Made by a program: the position numbers and the translations under genes
Source: Paracoccidioides lutzii Pb01
Lineage: Eukaryota > Ascomycota > Eurotiomycetes > Onygenales > Ajellomycetaceae
Direction of reading: 5' to 3'
Assembly (NCBI RefSeq): GCF_000150705.2
Contig: NW_015440972.1
Span: 176,801 to 240,800, forward strand
Length of the DNA stretch: 64,000 bases
The notes under the pieces: model-generated
The model's input: the letters and a program-made list of their open reading frames with translations, nothing else
Told to the model about the DNA's origin: nothing
Database searches by the model: none
In this document: piece after piece, positions 24,326-38,089 of the stretch
How positions within the stretch are numbered: the first letter of the stretch is position 1
Layout of the letters: the number at the start of each line of letters is the position of its first letter

Positions 24326-25416
24326 CCATTCGTTTATCACCATGGAGAGCGAGCTACATGGTGTTCAGTACTAAACAAAACAATGTTGAATTAACGCGTG
24401 GACCCGTTGGATCGTGGATTGATTTTCCACCTAAATTAGACAGTGAACCATCATCCAAAAGGGAATATCTCTAAGTTGAAGAGGTGTCTTTTGAAACATT
24501 TCTCCCTCTTTACTCTGTTCAGCATAATGGTTTCCATGGATACTCCTCATCCGAATGGGCATTCCGGGTCATCTTGCGAAGCTGAAACAAGTCTTCCCGA
24601 GCAAGCGGTCCTCGTAAGAACAACATTGAATACAAACCTGTCTTCTTTTCAAACCTACCCATCCATCCATCCATGGAGATATAGGGAGTAGATTTTCTTT
24701 GAGATGCCATACAAAGACTCTGTTCTTGCCAAGACCAATTGAAACTTAGATAAGCCGGTCCCGTGACTTGCTGGTACTAATTAACATCAGTCAGCATTCA
24801 AATTGATCCCAACACGCGATTGAGGAACCATCAAATCAACGACGTACGACACAACGACAGCCAACGACGGCAACTACTGGGACTTCTGGGGACAACTCAT
24901 GAACCACTTACCTTGACCCAAAGACCAGCGTCTCAGGAAAGATTAGTTTTCAATTGTTCCGTTGGGCACTTGATACCCCGTTGCACGGAACTAGGTTATT
25001 ACTCCAAACCTTTGACTGTCTCAGATTGGCGCTCGTCTCGTTTGTCCTGTCCATTGGCGACCAAGAGTTCCTTGGTCGTCTGGCACCAACGCCCCAGTTG
25101 TTTAACTCCCTCCACTGGTCACAGGGCTCCGATAATGGGGTATTAAGTCTGGCAGATCTCTTTGCTGAGCCTGAGTATTATTATTAACTCTCTTCTTTCA
25201 ACCTCTCTATTAACCAAACATTAATCAAAGCGACGTCGATGTCAAACTTAACGTTGTCGAGCTGCGAATATTTGACTCCCTTATTATGCTGCTTGTAAAG
25301 TTTTATTCCTAGCTGCGAAGGAGTCGGTGGCCAACGGAGGCCAATTTGCACAGCTCACCCACCATTTTCAGACGTCTACCTCTTCCTCCGGGAACTGATT
25401 TGTAGTGCTGAGCGCC
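24326..25416. other. Intergenic between RSM25 and SOG2
   Basis: About 1.1 kb with only short unsupported ORFs. It contains a small CATC tandem run (about 24659-24673). It should hold the RSM25 3' UTR and the SOG2 promoter. Confidence 0.5.
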
Positions 25417-28400
25417 ATGACCCGTACTGACGATCCTGTCCGGCCCCTTCAATTGTATCGTGGTGACACAAACGAGGGCACGAAAGAGTCGGTCTACCAC
25501 CCGACACATCCCGCTCCTCTTGAGCCCTCGCTCCGTGGGGAGATCCGCCACCAACCCAACAAAAAGCTACTCAGCCAGGAGGAGACACTTGAGCTCACAA
25601 AGCGAGCAGTGGAAAATGGCTTGCAGGAAACGAAACGATCGTTGGCGGGCAGTGAGGCTGTCGATGATGTGGTTAGACCGAAGCTAACGATTGACCTGGG
25701 TCATTCCAATATTGGGTGGATTCCGGAATCTATGGCGGATATTATCAAAGATGAGGTCGCGAGGTTAGTCCAGACCGCTTCGCCCTTTGTGGTCGATATG
25801 TGCACCTATATTTTTTATGTATAAATTTATGCTAATCTTCGCTAGGCTATCCCTGTCCAATAACCACATTGACCATATACCATACCGGTTTTCAGAATGT
25901 ACCCACCTTCGTTATCTCAATATTCGAGCGAATAACTTTACGCAGTTTCCTAAGGGTGTAAGTTCATTAAACCCTCACCCTCTGGAAATACCAAAGCTCA
26001 TTTTTTATAGGTATTAAGTTTGACTTTTCTCGAAATCTTGGATCTTAGCCGCAATAAAATTCCTAAAATTCCTGAAGAAATTCGGAACCTCACGTCACTG
26101 CGAGTTCTTTCCATCATGCAGAACCTCCTCGATGATCTACCGACAGAATTGGCAGACATGAGCAAGCTTCAAGTTTTGAAGGTTTCCGGGAATTCTCTAA
26201 AGTACCCATTGAAACGGGTCCTGGAACTCAACGAAGCGGATGTTTCTGCATTTGAGATGACAGACAATGAGAAAGAAACTGCAATTACAGCAGAATTAAA
26301 AAGATTTTTGAAACATAGACAGCCTGTATCACACATCGAATTTGACGCCGGAAGCGAGAGCAGGTACGTGACTCTTGTTCAGGTATGCGAGCAACCCACA
26401 CTCCTAACAAGTCATACAGTGAAACCCTGATGGATACTCCGAAACCTTTAAAACGTGGGAACAGATTCCCAGTGATCCCAAGGACAAATGGTTCTGAATC
26501 GGCGCACTCTTCCAGGTCTCCTTCATTCTCCAGACCTCCTCCAATTCCGACGCGGTCCCATCACCGAATTGCATCCGTCCAGAATGGTAATTTCCACAAC
26601 GGCGCAAACCAACGCTCAGGATTTATACCGTTCTCGGGCGCTAGTGAGCGGTATCGAAGTAATAGCGAAGGGGTGATCCAAGGCCCTGGCGCATCTCGAA
26701 ATAAGCGTATTGGATTAATTGGTCGCAAGAATACTGACTTGGGAACGCTCGACGAAGTACGACCATATCGTAGTAGTCATTTACGCGGTTTGAGTCATGG
26801 GTCCATTTTGAAATCCAAATCTGGTGGCCTGGTAGCTGGAGGTAGCAGTTCATCCAGTCCAGGCAGTCCGAGAGAAAGAAGAAAGTTAAAGGATGGCTTT
26901 GTTCACCGTATGTCAAGCCTTCCAGAACACAAAGTCAAAGTGAGAACACAGGAGCCAATCATTGAGGTTGCAAAGGGCATCCTGTATGCACTTCACCAAA
27001 TTCACCCCCATGTTTCGTTGTTGATCAATGTTCTCAATGGTGATGATGCGAGAAGAAATAGCCTCGAGATTGTTTTTTACAACGCCTCGACTCATTTGGA
27101 GCAGTTGAATGACGCTCTAGAAAGAAAAGAGCAAATTGACTTACAGGATGCTGAAGGGGCAAGGAGAGCTTGCGAAATGGTAAAACGCGAGTGTGAAACT
27201 TGCATCATGGCATATATACATGTTGCAACTCAACTTCGACTCAATGTCAGCAGGGCTGTTTCACTTAGCGATCCTAGGTACCTCCGCTCAATACTTCTTA
27301 TGATATTTGGGAGCTTGACTGAACTTCGGAATGCTTGCTCTCACCTTGGAATCGACGTTCACTCTCAGCAACCCAACTCTTCCGGAAAAGACGTTTCGCC
27401 CTTCCCGGAAATGCTAAGAGAAGGGCCATCTGGTGATATAGGCGAGTCTATTGCAACGCCTACCAAAGAGCGACCTTCACCCACAAGAAGATTACGCAGT
27501 AATACAACTATTGTGCACCCGAACGCTGCTACCAATTCAAATACTACGAGTAATCAGTCGCTAAACCCTAACCCTACCCGGGCCTCGTTCAATCCACCCT
27601 ACACTCTCCCATCTGTCCCGTTGTCGCCGCTGAATTTTGGTGACCGAAGTCGATCAAGTAGCAGATCTAATACCCTTTTAACTTCAGGTCCATCGTCCTT
27701 GGCTAACACTCCGCGATCCGGTGAAACGTTTGGCATAGTCAACACTTCTGTTCCTAGTCGCATTAACCCGTTAACAGGCTTAGACGAAGTGGAAGAGGAA
27801 CGAATATTTGAAAAGATCTTCAGCCAGCTTCAATCTGCATATTCCTCCGCGCTGCATGCTCTCCCTGGCGTTGCTCAACAATTTGCGATATTTCTTAAAT
27901 CAGCTCAAGATAACGGTGCCCCAGAAGCACTTCGACTCCTTTGGGGCAAGCTAATATATCGCTGTCGTATCTGCAATGATGTTTCGGAAGCCCTGCACCA
28001 CAGATTTTCAAATACGAAATTGAAAGAGCCCGGTGGCGCAATACGTAATCAACGTGAGTTTTGGCAACTTTGCAAAACCTTCATCCAGTCTTTCATTGAG
28101 CTGGTAACGGATATGCGGGAGGCGAAAAACTTCGGCCTGCTCAACCCAGAAATCGTCGTTACGCTTCGACCTGTTCAAAGAGCAAGCAGGGAAGCCGGTC
28201 GTCTAATTGATGCCTCTCCTTGGTCCTACCTAGCTGAATTAAACACTTCCAATCCGACGGGAATCTACCCACCCAACATTCATACCCACCATATCCAGCA
28301 CTATACCAATCCTTCGGCATCAACGTTAAGTGCGACAACATTATCATCGCCACAGTCCGTGCCACTGCCTGCAACGCCGTTAAGTGCCGCTCTGGGTCCC

Positions 28401-28532
28401 GCAGCTCAAGCAACGGTACCATCGACACCTGCGAGTGCGTATAGTTACCGATTCTTCGCGGGTGATGTGTTTCAGAGGGCAGACTCTCTGCTCAATACGG
28501 CCAATCCAGCTCCCATGTTCTTCCGTCGATAA
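25417..28532 (+). CDS. SOG2: Leucine-rich-repeat protein Sog2, RAM signalling network
   Basis: Four exons: join(25417..25763, 25846..25957, 26011..26363, 26420..28532), 974 aa, all in phase. Sog2 is a component of the RAM/MOR network, where it works with the NDR kinase Cbk1 in polarity, cell separation and hyphal growth. The LRR block spans about residues 90-230: LSLSNNHIDHIPYRF, LRYLNIRANNFTQFPKG, LEILDLSRNKIPKIPEEI, LRVLSIMQNLLDDLPTEL, LQVLKVSGNSL. Serine-rich low-complexity sequence follows. The large helical SOG2 domain comes next, from VAKGILYALHQIHPHVSLL to the region containing QREFWQLCKTFIQSFIEL and MREAKNFGLLNPEIV. A Pro/Ser/Thr-rich tail ends in MFFRR. The start was set at 25417 by the first ATG in frame; nothing upstream looks conserved. 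Confidence 0.93.
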
Positions 28533-29456
28533 TGTAAACTCAGCCATTCCTTCTATTTGCCTCATCTAACAGTTGTCGCTGTATAACTGTATATATTCTT
28601 CTCATGTTTGAGTTATTATACGGACGAACTATCCTTTATGATTCCTATGTTTCCTCCATTAACATTTTCAATGACATTTTCACTCAACGGCTATGTCTTA
28701 AATGCTTTCATTTTTACTACTGTTTCTATTCGGGTAATATTGTCAAATCTCAAAATAATATCCTGATTGTTCAATCGAAGAAAATACAGTTCGTTGTTGT
28801 CTTTTTATTCACTCCTTTTTGTCATCTATGCCTGTTTGTTGCCATTTCTTGCGAACATTTGCATTGCGTCGGAGAAATTCTTCTATTGGAGTTATTTATT
28901 TCTTGCCTTGACTTTTCTGCTTCGAATTGTGATTTCGGGAAGGGCTAAAATACCGGGAAAGGCAGGGGAACGGGATGACGGCAAATAATTTTTTTGCTGG
29001 TTTTCTCTCTTTTAAATTTCTTTCAATATTATTGCACACGGAAAACGTAAAAGGGAACAAACGCAACTGGGAACAATTGGCTAGGGGTGTATATGGGGTC
29101 AGTTTCTTAATATATGCCATGCTATTGAGCTTGCTAATATATATACATTTGTTCCTGGTCTCTGGCGCCGTTGCCATCCACCTCATTAGTGCTACTGTAC
29201 TAGAGCGACTGCATCTCTGTTTCGATTTCTTCTTCACCCTTAAAATTGCAGTTCAGGCTTTTATCAACCTGGCTGCACCAAAGTAGTCAATATATTTTGG
29301 TTGCTTGTTTACCAGTCGACGCGTCACGGCTGGATAGAGCTAATCTATCTAGATGTATCTTGCTTTATTTCTATTTCATTGAAATTTTTTCATCGAAAAA
29401 ATAAGACTGCAAACCCTTGAAATGTTTGTGTTTTACTCATCTTTTACACTTTTTTC

Positions 29457-29549
29457 CATTCTTTTTCTTTTTCTTTTTCTTTTTTCTTTTTTCTTTTCTT
29501 TTCTTTTTTTCCCCCCCCCTTTTCTTTTCCCCCCCCCTTTTCTTTTCTT
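29457..29549 (+). repeat. Polypyrimidine (CTTTT)n low-complexity tract
   Basis: Almost only T and C for about 90 bases, with two C runs of 9 and 7. The open frames across it on both strands are products of the repeat, not genes. Confidence 0.85.
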
Positions 29550-30176
29550 GGTAACTAAGGTCATAATTTTAGGGCTGGCTCGTGTTGAAATTTTCAGTGG
29601 TGGGGAAATTCGCGGTAGGAGGCCGTTAGCCACGCATAAAGGTTTGATATGACCTGTTCATTTGTAGAAATTGGTTTGGTGCTGCTCGAAGTGGAAAATC
29701 CAATATCAACGGGCTGATCAATATACACACATTTACCAACTTCGTCCACGAATAGAGGTTTGGAGTAGGTACAGAATTATTCCCAGTAAACACAACCTGG
29801 CCTCTTTCTGCTAGCGCACCGATGAGAGAGGAGCACTCTGGGTCACCTTTAAATAGTATTAGCTTGTCCAAGTGCAATAACTCACCGATGAGGTTTTCGT
29901 CATAATTGTGGTTTTCAGCTTCAAGCCAGAAAACAGATCGTTCTCCTCCTCATTTCGATTCCCGGTATCAGGATTGAGCCAGCATAACTAAGAGGGAGTA
30001 CCGGGGCCCTCGAAGAGATTCAATCAATTCTATATTGAGATATATCGCTGCTTGTATGGTTGCGGGTTCTGGGGACACGTAAATTTTGAGCCGCCTCGGT
30101 AGTTAAACGAAAGCAACGAAAATAGACATTTCCCAGTTCATCGCGCTTGATCTTCAGGAATTAGAAGAGCTTACAA

Positions 30177-30200
30177 TCCCTCTGCTCCAAGGCAGAGGGA
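30177..30200. repeat. Perfect short hairpin
   Basis: TCCCTCTGC and GCAGAGGGA form a 9-bp perfect stem with the 6-nt loop TCCAAG. It lies far from any recognised gene; a role is unknown. Confidence 0.6.
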
Positions 30201-30773
30201 TAGAAGCCAACTAAGGTTGCAGACACAAAATTTGCGACCAGTGCAGGGTTTTTGAAGGAGATTCGGGAGTGGAGATCAAATCTATCGAAGCTCTCGGATC
30301 CTGGAAATACTGCTCATAACTATTGAAACGGATCTTGGAAATCTCCGAATATATATAATAATAGGATATGTTACGCATTCAGAACACTCTGTCGCCGCAT
30401 ATAGGTCTCGAAAAGTCAGTCACCATGAATTGAGAGAACCGGTTTTTGTCCCACTTCGGGGAGCATTAATTGGGAACATGAGGACATGATTGTAGAAAGC
30501 AACTCGTCTCCAATAACTATCTCTAGAAAATTAGAAAGTCATATCTTCGAAATCTCTCCAGGTATGAGATCGACCTACCCGCTTGCAGCAATGAATAAAG
30601 TCAACGTTGCCAACCCAGGTCCCCAGGGGAACTCGGGATGCAACGTGGAAATGGCATTCCCACAATGATGCATTGCGTTACCGGATTGCATAAACAGAGG
30701 AATATCAAGGCATGTCGGATGATCTATCTTCCTAGAAGAAATCGCCGACTAGCAGATAAAAACGAAGTCCGGA

Positions 30774-30797
30774 GGGGGGGGGGGGGGGGGGGGGGGG
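30774..30797 (+). repeat. Homopolymer of 24 G
   Basis: An uninterrupted run of 24 guanines. Such runs form G-quadruplexes readily and are prone to length error in sequencing and replication. Confidence 0.9.
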
Positions 30798-33700
30798 ATA
30801 GGTAATCCATTACTACATCCAAGAAAAACGGCGTGGGGTACATACATACACAGAGCAAACAGAGCAATAGAAGAACTGAGCAATTGACATTGAAAATGAG
30901 TTCGTTCGAAAACTAGTCGCTGGGAGCAGAGAACAGTAGGCAATGGTTTAATCTTCAAAAGTCCGGGAATGCTGCATTAACGTTGTACAGGAAGCGGATG
31001 GTAACGTCGTCCTTTGGCGATTTGGTAATAAAACAACAGCACTCGCTGTAGCAGCTGACACGAATTTTCTAGCCGCCAGAGGTTTTGCGATACGCGCGCA
31101 AGGGCATTTGGGAGAATAATCCACGATCGTAGCCGTGCTTGAATGGCCAGGAACGGAATGGGTGAAATTCCCTTGGTGCCATTGGTAGCCCGGAACTGTC
31201 CATTTCTTGAGGGACTCTACAGGACCTTTAATAAACAATGGAACTTGACAATTTAACTCCTTCAGCGGACATTTTCTTCTTGTTCTAAGCCAGGTTTAGA
31301 GACATATAACTTGCTGCCCCCTTACAGATATTATGCACAGCATATCATGGCAATTTTCCATGCAGTAAATCTGGGGAGAAGCTTCATTACTCTGTATGGC
31401 TGAATTGTGAGCGGCCTCGCTGTCTAGAATCAGTGGGTGGGCGACATGATATTGTTCCACATGGAGGAAGTTCGATGAGGCATGCAATCGTTACAGGATC
31501 GCCCGACGTTTTGAATGGCTTTCTCCGGCGGGTGGGTTGTCACCTGGCAATTCGGAATGACATCATCCATGCGAAAGACGCTGGAAACGGGCAGCAACTT
31601 AGTGATACAAGATTCCAAATCATATGGTAGGATGGATGGATGCATTAGATTAAATCATTTTCAACCTCCTCAAACGGGGCAATCCGCAACTAAAAGCCGT
31701 TGACTTCGTGATCATATTTAAACGCGTCCATGAGGTGCGTTCTCGGTAACTAGATGAGTGTGATGATCCCTTCAAAATTTAAGAACAGCCTGAGGTGAAG
31801 TTTGGAACCATCAAGGCTAAAACACACTCCGTAAAACTTGTCAAAACAAACACAAAAGTCAGACCAATCTGTCAGAACATCTTCAGCAGCCTTCACCGAG
31901 TGGCACGGCAGGCCACTGCAGGCCCTCGATCGAGTAGCTGCATCCAGCTGAAAAAGATATTAATGCGTTATAGAATTTCACAGTCTGCGATGATAAAGGA
32001 TCTATCAAAGGCCGTCAGAAGCATCCAGGCACACGCAGCAGGCCCATCGCCATCATGTTCAAGGCGAGCGGGAAGTTGGATGCGACAACGCAGATTTAAG
32101 GGGAAGCAGAGTCACGTGAATATATAGTTCAGTCCTAGCTCCAAGCCCTGGTTTACCTCGATGAGGGGAGCAGTTTGCTTTTCTGCCCTGGTAAGGGTTA
32201 ACTATTTCAAGTTATTTTGTTTTTGGTGGAAAAGGGGGGGGGCGGCCCCTCTGTGAATATGCTACTTTGTTGTTGGGGCGCTATGGGGGTGTTCTTATTC
32301 GTGTGCATAGCAAGTCCCGAATCTTGCGCAGCAAAGGACCGGAGCAGGATGATTTTCTTGCGAAAAATACAGGAGAAGAATAAAAACGAATAAAAAGTGA
32401 GGCGAACCTTTCTCCCGTTCCGATTTGAGGATTCCTGCATATCCCAGAACCAACCCACGCCATTAGTGGACGACATGTCTCCTTCAACCCACTATTATAT
32501 GCGCCACTCTCCTTTTCTTCCTTTGCTGCAGAAATACTTGTTGTGACATGGAACCCTTATTCTTGCAATAGCATTATTGGCAAAAGAGAGAACAGTCCCG
32601 ACAAGAAATCAAATAGATAATAAGTAGATCAACCAAATGCCGGGGTCTCTTTAGGATTATATCAGGTAGCGGATGCTCCCCAGGTCATTACCTGACTCCT
32701 GTTCTTTGTCCCCTGTGACAGACATACGAGGGCGTTTGTTTTCGTTACCCAATGAGAGACGAAAGAAATGGTGGAAAAAATAAATAAATAATAAAGAAAT
32801 AAAGAAAAAGATGAAATGCTAGATCTTTCGCTGGGAACGTCCAGTCTCTACTTCAATCGCACGAAAGCCAATCAATCAGTGACCGCCCGGTCATGTTTAG
32901 CTGAAATCGGCAACTAAAATGCCGGAATGGATTTTTGCATCATTGCGCAACGACTTGCATCTCGCGTTCCTCGACAAGACAAGGACAGCCAAGCGTAGTA
33001 ATTACCGGCTTTTCCAGGTGAGCTATGCCCAAGCCCATCTTATGGGGTTAAAGATTAAACGCATGGAATCTACCCTCGAATCTAGCCGTTTTCAAGCTGA
33101 GGAGAGGGTAATGCCCTGTTGTTATACTTGGCTGCCTATTTACTAGCCCGTGGACAACGATAGACACCTAAGAGAGGATCAAGTTCACCATGTCGCTAAT
33201 ACGAAGCGCGTGTCTTGGAAATACCTTCCCACTGGACTTGGGATGGCGAAGAGCTGAAAGTTGATTCTGTGACAGGCTGCATCGGAATTGACCTGGGCAA
33301 CATGATTACTGAGCCCATTCACCATTGGCATGAAAAGAAGAGGTGAACAAAGAATTTGAATGTGGTCGGCCTACACGGAATTCAAGATCTTGAATCTCGC
33401 CTCAACCAATACCCCCATGCTCGAGAATACAAACGAAACCAAGGAATTGGATGACAAGCTTTAGCGCAGGGCAGGTCGACATCTTTGACGATCAATCATT
33501 GTGCTGACAGAACAATTTATGCAGAGCAACATTCTTGACCGCCGCCTGCAACAAGCCACAGGTCCCGACCATCAGCTCAAATGAATATATCGATTTGATC
33601 TTCGCGCTCTGCTGACGGGTACCAGCACATCTACATCATCTTCCATTTCATGTGTCCATATCACTGGAATGTCCAATGCTGGATTCCTTGATCACGACAC

Positions 33701-34648
33701 AACCCCTCCCAGCATTTCTGCAGTGCCCACAACTTATTAAATTTGACAGATATGAAATGAATGGGAATCTCGCCGAGTTCTTGCTCCACAAAAAGGACAT
33801 CCATGATATTGTGGTGATGGAAACATGCCAATTCCAGCATGTGTTTGCCGGATTACCACCAATATGGGCGAGCCACAGCATCAAGATATACCTCGTGCAT
33901 CATGTCTCGCTGGCCTAAATAATGGAGAATGGAATTGGGACTTGGTGAATATCCATTCGAATTGTCAGCAGATTGGATGATCCCCAGTAGTCACAATTAC
34001 TAGTAGGCAAGGTTTCAGCGCGGCTGGCAGCCTCACTTTATGTCCAAGCAAACTGAAAACAGAGTTGCAATTCTCGACGGACGTTTTCATTTTTTGTTAA
34101 ACTCGGCTCTATAACCAGATCGCGAGCTTCAGACAATCTTTAAAATACATATTTGTTGGCACACAAAAAGCTCTCCAAATCACACACAGAAATTTCTTCT
34201 TGACATAATCCCTCCAATATATGCTCAATTGATTTTGTGATTGCTTTTGTTTGCTAGTTTCTCTCTTTTGCTATTTTTGTTTTTTTTTTGACAGGACCTG
34301 CACACGCCACAAACCACAGATCGCACGTCCACCCAACTTTCCAACACAATTTAGGGCTGTTCTGTACGTAAACGCCTTCATTCCACAACAAGGTCTATTG
34401 TTGCCTTTTAAAACCCTCATATTTCTTAAAATATCTCAACAAGACTTCCATGAACCTGATTTACTAATTCCTTGGGCAATAGATATGCTATAATCCCCAT
34501 AGGAATCCAGAGATTTTTATACAGCCAAAGAAACTTATCAAGTTCATCAAAATTGGCAATCATCAAAGAAAATTGTGTTTCCAAGGGCCAGGATCGAATT
34601 CCATCCACATTCTTCTAGAAAGAGCTCGTCCTTGGCATCTTCTCCCAC

Positions 34649-36515
34649 ATGGAGACGGGTTTGCAGAACGAAAAGAGGAGAGGCCGCCGGGAAGGTGAAG
34701 ATGCGTCCAACAAATCATACTACATCGTGAACGATTCAAATGGTAGTCCCAAGAAGAATCCAGGAGGATTCCATCAAGATTCGCAGTCTCCACGCGGAAA
34801 TCATTCACCCACTCTTATGAATGAGAGCTTCCCCAGAGTACCATCACCCACTAGTGATGAACACCATCCATCATCACACTCACTAACTACTGGAACGTAC
34901 GACAAAATCATGTTTATTCCAGCCCATATGGTGCTCCTCCCTGAGGAAGCATCACTGCTCCGTCGCGCCAGGCAGTTTCCACCCGTAACAGCACGTTCGC
35001 TCGGCGAACTCAGCCTTGAGTCCATTATCAAAAACACCCAGCTTCGAATGGATGTTAATTTTGATAACGATCTTCATTTTCGACCAGTGGGTGGCCCGGC
35101 AAAGCTGAAGGTGGCAGATGAGTATTGGCGAGCAATCGCCATCGAAATTTCGATATATGCCTTTTGCACCAGCCACAACATCAACTTCTCTCTCGACCTC
35201 GACTCTTCACCTCCAATCCACCAGGTTTTTCAAGCAAGACTACCAAAAATGCTTGATATCTTGCGGGAAATATTATTGACTTTGGTTCCCGAACGAGATT
35301 GCCAATGCGTAAAGGAAAATTTGGACATTTCGTTTCTTATGAAGCAGATTGAAAAAGGAGTCTTAAATTTGGTTGAACTTGCTGAATGGCTTGCGACTTT
35401 GTTGAAAACCCATTGTGCACCCATGAGAGACCATATGGCCGATGAAATGGTCAAACATATTCAAACGGGTTGTCAATTGCAAGATATGAACGAAATCGCG
35501 GAAGGTCTAAAACAGCTGTTCGCGATTCTCGAATCAATGAAGCTGGTAAGCGGGTAGATCACTTTCTACACTAAAACCTAAAAAGGCTAACCCTATGGAA
35601 ATATAGGATGTGGCAAATCATCAGATACGCTCCTTCAGGGTACTTCTGATACAAGATTCAATTGAGTATCTGACGAAATACTTCCACTTCAGCATGAAAA
35701 AATCGCCCAAGACTTTCAGAGAAGCCCAAGATGCAAGGGACTGGTATCTTGGATATCGACGCCTAGAACGGTACCAGAACAATCCACAAATTGTTCTCAA
35801 TAATTTCGAATCCGCTAAGGTCTTATTCGAAGGCTTATTTAGTATTCTGTGCTCGTTCGGCTCTCCAAAATGGTTTCCCAAAACCTTCCAATTCGATATC
35901 GATAGATTATGCAATATTCAGGATAATTTTGAGACGCTCGTTTTACTTCAAGTATGTTACCAGGTGTTTAACGCAGCGGTGAGAAGGATATATGGAGAGA
36001 TTTCCTTCTGCACTTCAACGTATATCTCTCTGCAATCTCGCATACTATCAGTCCTCAAATATGGCGACTACCAATCAGTTGAAACCCATCCTCCAGGAAA
36101 TTGCGCGATAGATCGGTTCCAAGGCAACATACTCAACATCGCTCTAGAAATTGCACGAGTTGCGCATATAATGCAAGATAGACACTGCGGGGCGACATAT
36201 CCAGACGAAAATACCATTGACTTTGCATCAAGCATGCTTCGTTCACTCCTGTGGTTCAAGGATGCTCAGTTTTGGGACATTCGCGACTGTATCCAGCAAG
36301 AACTGCAGAGTATTACGATTGAGTTTGCAGAACAATACTGGTCAATGACAGCACTTGGTGTGGCCGACTCGCAGAACCTTGGGCGATCATACGACCACAT
36401 GTCGTTGCCTCAGATCCCCGATATACAATGCCTTGGAAAACGCCTGGCACATATTGGACTGTTGCATTGGAGAGTTTGGGCGCCCTTAATCTATTCTCCA
36501 GAAGATGGGGTGTGA
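34649..36515 (+). CDS. SOK1: T-complex protein 11 family protein (Sok1 homologue)
   Basis: The model is join(34649..35545, 35607..36515), 601 aa, in phase. Yeast Sok1 suppresses loss of protein kinase A when overexpressed; vertebrate TCP11 acts in cAMP signalling of sperm. The N-terminal ~90 residues are polar and low in order. The TCP11 domain starts near LEEASLLRRARQFPP-like sequence (PEEASLLRRARQFPP). Landmarks are LPKMLDILREILLTLVP, VELAEWLATLLKTHCAPMRD and EGLKQLFAILESMKLDVAN; the intron falls after MKL. The conserved NHQIRSFRVLL and SIEYLTKYFHF follow. The C-terminal half is helical and ends APLIYSPEDGV. The biochemical activity of this family is unknown. The upstream 6 kb has no gene, so a long leader is possible. 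Confidence 0.88.
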
Positions 36516-38089
36516 GTGCATCCGGTGCTCCCATTTTTATCTACGATGCGATTGTTTTAGAGATGGAAACCTGACTTTACCCTCAAGCCTTGGAAGTCGT
36601 AATTCAGGCAACCGGAATATTCCATGAATGGGAACAGCCGCGCTTCTGTGGCATTGCACTGTACATATAACTTGCTTTTATTGTCGTTTGCATTCCTTTC
36701 CTTTCATTTATTGCTTTTATACAACTCTCAATCATACCATCTTGTCATTGGCAAATCGTTGCATTTTCATATATTCCGTTCCCATATACCCTCATAAAAC
36801 GCCCACATCCCTCCTTTCATTTACATATACCCACTTTCCGTTTTTGCACTGCCACATCAGCGATCATATTGCACATTAGGAGTTTGGTGCTTTGGAGAAT
36901 ACCACGAATACCCGGAGTGAGCTGGAATCTAGAACATGATGTATCAAAATTTGTCAGGTTGAGCGAGGAGTTGAAATGGGCGGTAGAAAAATTTCAAAGA
37001 AGCAAGCAAGAGGGACAACACATTTCCGAAACTTAAATTCGTTTATCCTTTTACTTTTCAACCTCTTTGCCATCTTGTTTCAACTGTGATTTTATATCAT
37101 CAAAATTAGCCTTGTATTTTTCTCTGTCAGGAGCTGTATCTTAACTATTTCAAAGGTAGAAAATATTGGCACTTTTGGGAGATGAATTGAAGCCTGAAAT
37201 CTAATGTTCAATGGAACTTACATATAATATGAAATTGACCTTTTTGTTTGATTATCCCCTCTGGACTTCCATTCGGAATCAGTAACAATAGAGAAGAATG
37301 ATTTTTTACATATCTAGTGATAGCGTGGACATTGTTCCCCAGAAATGATAAAAATTATGATTAAAAGCACAAACCACTTTTTGCCCTTTTTTACCTTACC
37401 TATCGTCGTGGATTCTAGTAAAATTCTCTAGAATCTCGAGAATGAAGCGTTTCAGGCTTTCTGAGATTTGAACACTTTTCGCTTCTTCTTTCTCTCTCCC
37501 CCAATATTAGTTAAAATATATATCTCTGAATATATGTTAACCCGTACATATTGGTGAACAGTTCCCTAAGTAGCTTAATCCGTAGACTGCAGATCAACCT
37601 TAACTTTAATTGGCCAACGGACCCACCTCGGGCCGATAAGAGCCCCGTAAATTAAGGTTCGGGACGGTCCAACGAACTTTAATTCTTCCCAACTTCGCCA
37701 AGGCTGGAACTGAGTGTCCTCGCGAGAATATCAACAAAAGTTAAACGTAAAACAAAATAATAAAATCTTATTCTAAGGATGTGCTCTCCAAGTGACTGAC
37801 TAGTTTTCTCACGTTTACGTATTTGTATGCTAATTTTCGACTTCATCCGAGGATCCAACCCCCTTCCCCTTTTTTTCATTATAATTAGCGGAAATATTAC
37901 AGCCATAGTAAGGAGGTGCTGTCAAAATCTGCGGATGCAAAGAAGCTAAAGGGATATATATGATTGCACTTATCCAAGAAAATGAAAGGTTCAGGTACTC
38001 TAGAGAGGCGTCACCCAACATGCAGACCAAAAGTCTACAAAGCTACATATATATATATGTACACACATGTTACCATCTTCCTTCCAATC
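36516..38089. other. Intergenic between TCP11 and CorA-like genes
   Basis: Both neighbours end here (convergent). No gene was recognised. A short inverted repeat, AACCTTAA at 37596-37603 and TTAAGGTT at 37652-37659, frames a GC-rich core containing GGCCAACGGACCCACCTCGG, unlike the AT-rich surroundings. Confidence 0.45.

Larger units (their letters stand above)
28533..34648. other. 6.1-kb gene-poor region
   Basis: No domain was recognised in any frame. It holds a polypyrimidine tract (29457-29549), a perfect 9-bp hairpin (30177-30200) and a run of 24 G (30774-30797). The ORF at 33652-33918 (SLECPMLDSLITTQ, LPAFLQCPQLIKF) has a leucine-rich feel like a fragment of an F-box/LRR protein, but no F-box is visible and frames around it are broken. 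The long span may hold upstream control regions or leader of the TCP11 gene, or decayed genes. Confidence 0.4.

Noticed and set aside
27560..27580. Telomere-like CTAAACCCTAACCCTA
   Set aside because: Only about two units, inside the conserved SOG2 reading frame, where it encodes LNPNPTR. It is coding coincidence, not an interstitial telomere.
29433..29652. ORFs on both strands across the pyrimidine tract
   Set aside because: Composition is pure low complexity (Phe/Leu/Ser or Lys/Arg/Glu) with no gene-like sequence on either side.
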